A DNA stretch of 64,000 bases from the NCBI GenBank assembly GCA_037447655.1, contig JBBHKE010002329.1:1-64000 (forward strand), in the 5' to 3' direction. The translations under genes and the position numbers were made by a program. Under the pieces are notes generated by a model, which had not been told where the DNA came from, did not search any database, and was given only the letters and a program-made list of their open reading frames with translations. This stretch comes from Zygnema cylindricum. Its lineage: Eukaryota > Streptophyta > Zygnematophyceae > Zygnematales > Zygnemataceae. Positions 58,043 through 64,000 of this stretch are shown here, piece after piece. Every line of letters starts with the position of its first letter. Position 1 is the first letter of the stretch.

Positions 58043-58244
58043 TACTTGTTCAATAGAGAACAGCCGTCAAAAGGTATTTTTAAATGTTCTCTGTCCGTCG
58101 CGTATTGACTCGCTTTTGGTTGCTATAGGACACGCGGCGATCTGTGAATGGCCAAATCTTGCACCAGTTATTTCCATGGGCCGTACGGTCCATCGTGCTT
58201 GCGAAACCACGCTGGACCCCGATAAGTGCCCTGATGGAGCCGAG

Positions 58245-58295
58245 CTCTACAGTACAGTACAGTAGAGTACAGTATAGTACACTGTACTGTACTAA
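58245..58295. repeat. AGTAC/GTACA short tandem run
   Basis: Repeated ACAGTACAGTACAG followed by TAGAGTACAGTATAGTAC. Similar GTACC runs occur at 125-150 and 40155-40175. Confidence 0.8.
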
Positions 58296-58299
58296 CGCT

Positions 58300-60090
58300 C
58301 TTCAGGTTTTTTTTGTAACCGTACAACAGGGGCATTACGGCATCGAAACTTCTTGGAAGTTCGAGTAATATACGGTTGCGCCGACAAAAGTTCCCAATGG
58401 ATTTTGTTGAAAATGTTTTACGAACAGTTACTGTACCGCGTCGAACACGGTAGAGCGGGTAGGCTCTCGTCTAAAATTTCTTGACAGCCGAAAAGATGGG
58501 AGTTCGCATAGTGTACGGACATATTGTACGAGTGCACCGACAAAAAAAATCGATGGATTTCATTGGAACACCTTTTACACATAAAAGCCGTCAAAGTCGG
58601 AAACGTTTTCATGTTATATTTAGTAAATAACTAAATAATATATACCGTAGTATGATCGATAATTAATTAGTTATTGTAGTGATGCGCATCGCGTCGCATC
58701 GTGCCGATAAGAGATAATTACCGATACGATTTGACCGTACGTCTGGATTTGTGCAGTTGTAAATACTAAATAAAGTCCAGTGTAGGTAACAAGCTGGCAA
58801 GCTGCACTCGACAGGACCTACAGTGACGTGGATCGCAAATTGGTCATGAAATTGTCGAATTTACTGTGGAGTGGAGCAGAGGGGCATATGACCGTTCCAG
58901 AAAATTTTGAATGCAGAGATTAGGGTTAGAAACTTCGTGAGAAACTCGTTTCCACAAAATGCGGCGCATTTCACGCTCGATTTGCAAAGTGCGATGACCG
59001 GGCAAAAGAGAGCTCGGAAAGCTCAATGATTAGGACAGCCGCGGAAATTAGATCGGCCTGTTGTTTTCTTACTCGTATAGTCCGCGGGCAAAATAAAAAA
59101 AAACAGGAAAAACTAAATCTGCCCTTAAAAATAACGAAAAACTTTTATGCCGTAAATAAGGATATTGATTCGCCCGATTCAGGAGCTACAGGTAAGGAAC
59201 GCCAAAATGGTTTTTGAGACGCATAAAACGGCCGTGAAAAAAAGTTCTTAAAAATACTTTTGTTCTTCCCGTTAAATTTTCCTTTTTTGTTTGTACTTGC
59301 CACGCGCCTGATTCTCTGTGGCCAAAAAGGATGACAACTGTCACCTAATGGGCGCAGAAAATGGGTATTGCGCAAATCGAGCGTGAAATGAGCTACTTTT
59401 TTGACTCCATTTGACTGTATGTAATATGTTGGACCTATCTATTTGTACGGAAACAGTTGCAGTTAACGCGCGTTTGCCGTACGTGTGGTACAAAACTCCC
59501 CTAATCGACAAGACGACAACTCCTCTAGGAGCCACGCGGATCTAGACGCACGAGGACCAGAATCCAGGCGAGTAACCTGCAGCACTCATCCCGATATTTC
59601 ATTTTTGTCGAATTCTGCAGCAAACGGTCCGCCAAGAAGGTTGGATAGATTTTTTGGTTGGGATTTTAACCAATAAGATGTTCCCACGTACAGTGGACGA
59701 AAAGGCTGGATGATGAAACCTGTTTTTACCACTCGTTTCTTGCGAACATTTTCGTTGCTCAATATCGACCAAACAAGGCGCGACATTTGAGGCGCCAGCA
59801 TTTGAGGCGCAAGATTCTCGTCAGAGAACAGAAATGCTATGGTACAGTTGGAACCGTTGTAAAACGTATGTACTTCATTTTGTTGTATTGCAATCGTTTT
59901 GACATTTTGTATTCGAACACGGTTTCGTACAGAATAGCTACATATGTGAATGCCCGAATAGCCTTCCACGTAATCCGGGAGTTCTGAAAAGTACAGTAAT
60001 CCCACGGCAATCCAGTATAGTACACTGTCCAATGATTATAGTACGGTACTGTACCTACATTTCACCGATACCCGGCTGACACCGCCCGAC
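58300..60090. other. Intergenic region, no supported gene
   Basis: Short frames only. No splice structure or family resemblance on either strand. Confidence 0.5.
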
Positions 60091-60918
60091 CTTCATGGCA
60101 GAGGTCGCAAAAGTCAAAAAAAATCATACCCGAAACCGACCGTTTTTTTTTTTTCAAAATCTGAGTAACCGACGCCCGACCGAGTTTTGTCACGCTCCAA
60201 AATTGTTAACCGTTAACCGACCGTCGTTTACGAAAAAAAAAATTAACCGAATCTTGATTTTTCGCGACTAACCGTGCCCGCCCGTAACCGAAAAAGTACA
60301 AAATTAATCAATGTACGACGGAATAAGCCAATAATTACGATTTGTCGCGTTCCTTAAGATTTGCGAAATGAATAGTGTTACTACCGTGTCAGATTTGCGA
60401 CGCTTTGTCGCGTTCCCTAAGATTTGCGAAATGAATAGTGTACTACTGTGTCAGATTTGCGACGCTTTGTCGCGTTGCCTAAGATTTGCGAAATGAATAT
60501 TGTACTACCGTGTCAGATTTGCGACGCTTTGTCGCTTTCCCTAAGATTTTCGAAATGAATAGTGTACTATCGTGTCAGATTTGCGACGCTTTGTCGCGTT
60601 CCCTTTGATTTGCGAAATAAATAGCTTACTACAGTACCGTGTCAGATTTGCGACGCTAATCATGATGCCACGTACTTCCACGATACCAAAAGTACAAAGA
60701 ACAATAATGTTGGAAAAAAAAAGTACAAAATTTTCATTTTTTATGGTTTTTTGTTTGACCGACCGTAACTGACCGTTTTTTTTTTCCTGGTGAGTCAACC
60801 GACCGTAACCGCCCGACCCCCAAAATTTGGCAACCGAATCCGTTCCGGATCCGGCGCGGGCGGTCGGTTAACGGTCGGTCACGGTTTCGGTTGACCGTTT
60901 GCTACCTCTGCTTCATGG
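60091..60918. mobile_element. hAT-like non-autonomous element with exact 8-bp target duplication
   Basis: The body 60099-60910 (812 bp) begins CAGAGGTCGCAAAAGTCAA and ends, as reverse complement, CAGAGGTAGCAAACGGTCAA. The flanking 8-mer CTTCATGG is identical on both sides (60091-60098 and 60911-60918). Both features are typical of hAT transposons. The interior carries subterminal AACCGACCG-type repeats near both ends and a 61-bp tandem array. No transposase frame. Confidence 0.9.
60345..60658. repeat. Tandem array, ~61-bp unit, about five copies, inside the hAT-like element
   Basis: The unit contains CTAAGATTTGCGAAATGAATA and GTGTCAGATTTGCGACGCTT. Copies begin near 60347, 60408, 60469, 60530 and 60591 and differ by a few bases and short indels. 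Confidence 0.85.
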
Positions 60919-61133
60919 GCAGCATTAGAAGGAATTCCCATCGCAATATTTTCTGTGTTACGCTGCCCTACGTGTTAGATTTTAGGAAGGGCAACAAAAA
61001 CGGGTAGCTTTTCCCTGTAGGACGCTTAATGTTTACCTTGCCGACAGCGTAACACATAGATTCGGGAGGGAATTCTCCACGGTTTCTCCGGATGTTTTTC
61101 AACTTCGCGTAGCGGGTTCAAACTTAGGGTGTG

Positions 61134-61910
61134 TCCCCATGTGCATAGGTAAGGGTTCTTTTCTGTCGTTTTCTTGTAAAACTTAGCGCCGTACTGCGTA
61201 AGTTCCAACCGTACGAAGGAATCGCAAATTTGTAGAGTACAATTTACGTCACCCTCGAACTTAGGATGTACAAAAAAATTGTCGTCTTGTGTTTTTCGAC
61301 CCAGGGCCACGACAAAAAACGTCATCTTCAACCTTATCTTTAAAACACATGCGCGATGTGTTTTAAAACTAGGGATTTTATATAAACAAATTGGAACACA
61401 TATGCGCACGTGCCGTAATTTTCGAAGTTTTTCACACGATTTTCAAAGACAAAGGAAAGTACGAAAGTCGCTATGTTTTGTCTGTTTGCATTTAATACGA
61501 CAAATAAAATCACATAATTTGTTTGGTTTTGTCCGTTTTCGTCCAGTACGAAATTTTTTTTTGCACGGGTCTCGAAATTCCGATGCCATTTCACGTCGAC
61601 CGGACAGGAGACGCAAAGGCAAAGCGCAACTTTTTCAGCCGTGAAACGGCACAGGCTGGAAGGCGATACGTCTACAATGCCACAGTAGGACATGCGACGT
61701 CACACAAGCAGTTCCAACAAATAACGTACGATAACACATATTGTAGACGTTGACAACCGTCACAAGTATTGTCGGCGTATACAATCGTCACAAACATAAG
61801 TTACGATTACGTTCTTACACATAGGGACACTTGAAAAGCGGGTCCGCCGGATCCGCGCTAAAATACAAAGTAAGTTCGCAAAGTTACAAGTACATGGGGA
61901 CATACCCTTA
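61134..61910 (-). mobile_element. Family A element, inverted relative to the 865-2366 copy
   Basis: Begins TTAGGGTGTGTCCCCATGTG and ends TACATGGGGACATACCCTTA, giving good terminal inverted repeats over about 20 bp. The left ~230 bases are the reverse complement of 2133-2366. At about 780 bp it is half the length of the copy at 865, which carries an extra interior block. Confidence 0.7.
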
Positions 61911-62473
61911 GTTCAAAAGTAGGCGTTTTTATGGTAGGCCTTTGGTAGGCGCACAAAACTTGGCACAAAACTCGCGCAAAGTAGGCATACTGTATTGTGT
62001 GCATTTGTGCACACTCTTGTACGAACGTACGAATCTGACGTATCATCATAGTACAGCGCACGCCGCCGGACGAAATTTTTTAGCGAACTGACACGGCGTA
62101 GGATGACATTCCGCCGGGGAAAAAACCCGGAAAAAATAAAAACGCGGACGTAAGTCCTATCGTAATTTGTGTTATGGGTTTTTCATGTGATCTTTTTATA
62201 TCGCTACTTTGATCAGCGACCGTCCGATCGTCCGAATCTGACATTGTAAATAAAAAATACTTCAAAACTCACGGAAGAATAAAAATTTGTCCGAATGTTT
62301 TTCAAAATTTATACACGCCGTTTAATTCTCTATCTATCGATGTGCAACTTAACCCTGTTACTATTATTTTTCATTTTGCGACCAATACAATATGGGTCTT
62401 AAGGCCATATTGTATGTTTTGCGTACAATAGGCATATTGCATGGGCGTACTTTCACCTACTTTTTAACTATGG
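61911..62473. mobile_element. Family B MITE, long form
   Basis: Left GTTCAAAAGTAGGCG, right CACCTACTTTTTAACTATG. Compared with the ~275-300-bp copies it has about 290 extra bases after the left terminus (GCGCACAAAACTTGGCAC ... AACGCGGACGTAAGTCC), shared with 56222-56430. It abuts the end of the family A element. Confidence 0.7.
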
Positions 62474-62521
62474 GTTAAAATGTAGAAGTTGCGAACTTTC
62501 ATGTTGAAGTCTACATAAGTA

Positions 62522-63369
62522 CATCGTGTATCGCTATTAGTAGTGTTGGGTATCGAGGACCGTTTGTCGATATTCGATATATATCGAAATTCAGGTACCC
62601 GATAATCAATATATTGCTTCGATATATCGAAAATCAAAATGTCGCGATATATTGCCGATAAATCGCCAGTATATCGTATCGCCGATATATCGAGGCATTA
62701 AAAAAAAAAAAAAAAATCACAGGTCTCCAAAGTCACGTGCCTTCGGAAAAGGTGACCGTAAAATCTTTGCCGAAAAGAAGTACGGTTTTTTCCTGAAAGT
62801 CAGCAGAGTGAAGGAGATCTCTGAGGTACATTGACGCGGTACACTTGCGTAGTACACGTACGTAATACGCAAGTACGGATTTCCATACGAAAATGGTCGG
62901 TTTGTCGATTACATTTTGCAGCGTCTACCTTTAAGTCACGGAACGCAAATCACGTCGTACGTCGCGTATCATACAATTTGTCTTTATCGCTAAAATAACA
63001 TATTATATAAAATATTAAATTTATAAAATACTATATATCACGATATATATCGCGATGATTTATGTTGGTCTCGGTAAGATATATCGAGGATTCTGCTCGA
63101 TCGATATTCGATATATCGAATATCGAAAATATCGCGATATGAAATTACCCGATACCCAACACTAGCTATTAGTATCAATATTTTTTTCGTCGCTTAAAAC
63201 ATATTTTCTCCGTACACACATGTCGGGTTGTAGATTCGACGGTTGCGATTGAAATTTAAGATTCTCAGTTTTCGATTGGCGGTCTCAAACTGAAAATCGG
63301 ACATGTGTGTACGGAGAAAAAATGTTTTGAGTGGGGAACAAATTATTAACCCTAATAGCGAGTCAAGGT
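62522..63369. mobile_element. Family D MITE split by a hAT-like element
   Basis: The left piece 62522-62540 (CATCGTGTATCGCTATTAG) and the right piece from 63165 (GCTATTAGTATCAATATTTT ... ATGTGTGTACGGAGAAAAAA) together make a family D element interrupted at its terminal CGCTATTAG. Confidence 0.75.
62533..63172. mobile_element. hAT-like MITE nested in a family D MITE, exact 8-bp target duplication
   Basis: The body 62541-63164 (624 bp) has termini TAGTGTTGGGTATCG and, at the other end, CGATACCCAACACTA: a perfect 15-bp inverted repeat. The 8-mer GCTATTAG flanks it on both sides (62533-62540 and 63165-63172). The interior is full of ATATCG/CGATAT palindromes. Related ATATCG-rich sequence lies at 40985-41100 and 42745-42850. 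Confidence 0.9.
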
Positions 63370-63472
63370 ATACTGCACACTGTACATACCTACAGGGAGT
63401 AGAGTACAGTTCTGTACATAACATAAACTGAACGATAATGTATGTTGCAACCATCGTTTGCTCCATAGTTCA

Positions 63473-63733
63473 AAAGTAGGCGTTTTTATGGTAGACCTTT
63501 GGTCATCGCCTTTATCGTAAGTTGTGTTATGGGCATTTCATGTGATCTTCTTAGATCGCTACTTTGATCAGTGACCGTCCGATCGTCCGAATTTGACGGT
63601 GTAAATAATTTTTGTTGGTTCGAATGTTTTAATTGGTACGAATAGGTATGAATACAATATGGGTCTTAAGGTCATATTGTATGTTTTGCATACAATTGTA
63701 TGGGCCTACTTTCACCTATTTTTTAACTATGAC
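63473..63733. mobile_element. Family B MITE
   Basis: Ends CCATAGTTCAAAAGTAGGCG and CACCTATTTTTTAACTATG; the interior matches 26750-26990 closely. The flanking 8-mers do not match here, so the duplication has decayed or the locus is rearranged. Confidence 0.7.
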
Positions 63734-63739
63734 TTTATA

Positions 63740-64000
63740 TATACTGTAGTTTGTCGTCTAGCGTGATGCAATTTGTCGTCTAGCGCATTTCGACCCATTT
63801 TCGCGTCCTTCCACACATGTTCAAATTTTACATCAAATCACCTCGCGAGGTGGTTTTAAATATAGTCCGAAAAGGTGAGCGAATAGGCAGATGATGTCGC
63901 ACGTGTAGGAAGTTTTTTCAATTTTTGTGCGGGGGAGTACAAAAAAATAAAACCCCACTGCACGTTTCTAGCCTGTGCGTGCTGTTTTCCGTGCGCTAAT
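63740..64000 (-). repeat. Partial repeat matching 1270-1530 in inverted orientation
   Basis: Shares with the family A interior near the window start: TTTGTCGTCTAGCG, CGCATTTCGACCCATTTTCG, TCACCTCGCGAGGTG and AAACCCCACTGCACGTTTC. It continues past the window end, so its own terminus is not visible. Confidence 0.7.

Noticed and set aside
1-64000. CRISPR arrays, operons, prophage or bacterial defence systems
   Set aside because: The window is eukaryotic: introns, MITEs and LTR elements. The tandem repeats found have no spacer structure.

Overview
This is a window of a eukaryotic nuclear genome: GT-AG introns, a Copia retrotransposon and dense nested MITEs. A nucleus-encoded Ycf45/SPD1-type ATPase and a cellulose-synthase-like GT2 enzyme point to the green plant lineage. 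A streptophyte alga or other early-diverging plant is my inference; nothing fixes the species. I read three protein-coding genes by exon reconstruction: each was assembled by frame, splice-site phase and family resemblance, with no search behind it.

Layout. 0-11.2 kb is repeats: an 18-bp minisatellite between direct repeats, MITE families here called A, B, C and D, a K/E/R-rich relic on the minus strand, a 0.57-kb palindrome and long purine/pyrimidine tracts. 11.6-14.5 kb is a rearranged retrotransposon block: a 3' Copia half on the minus strand, an inverted fragment of a related Copia, and a miniature LTR element (TRIM) whose LTR carries a complete tRNA-like cloverleaf. A 10-N gap lies at 14649-14658. 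14.7-20.5 kb has no gene I can support, but G-box (CCACGTGG) clusters occur. 20.5-24.3 kb holds an Mpv17/PMP22 gene on the plus strand (6 exons). 25.6-30.7 kb is a nested MITE cluster. 32.4-38.2 kb holds an SPD1/Ycf45-like P-loop ATPase on the minus strand (10 exons). 38.3-45.2 kb is mostly empty, with small tandem duplications and a TA microsatellite. 45.2-54.6 kb holds a GT2 cellulose-synthase-like gene on the minus strand (15 exons) with an N-terminal RanBP2-type zinc finger. 55-64 kb is a second nested MITE cluster, including two hAT-like elements with exact 8-bp target duplications.

How things fit. The three genes have unrelated jobs (organelle or peroxisome membrane protein, probable plastid ATPase, Golgi-type polysaccharide synthase) and show no operon-like coupling. 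MITE families A-D recur at both ends of the window, and their nesting gives a partial relative chronology. The observations most worth follow-up are the TRIM with a Pol III-competent-looking tRNA cloverleaf in its LTR, and the RanBP2 finger spliced onto a complete GT2 enzyme.
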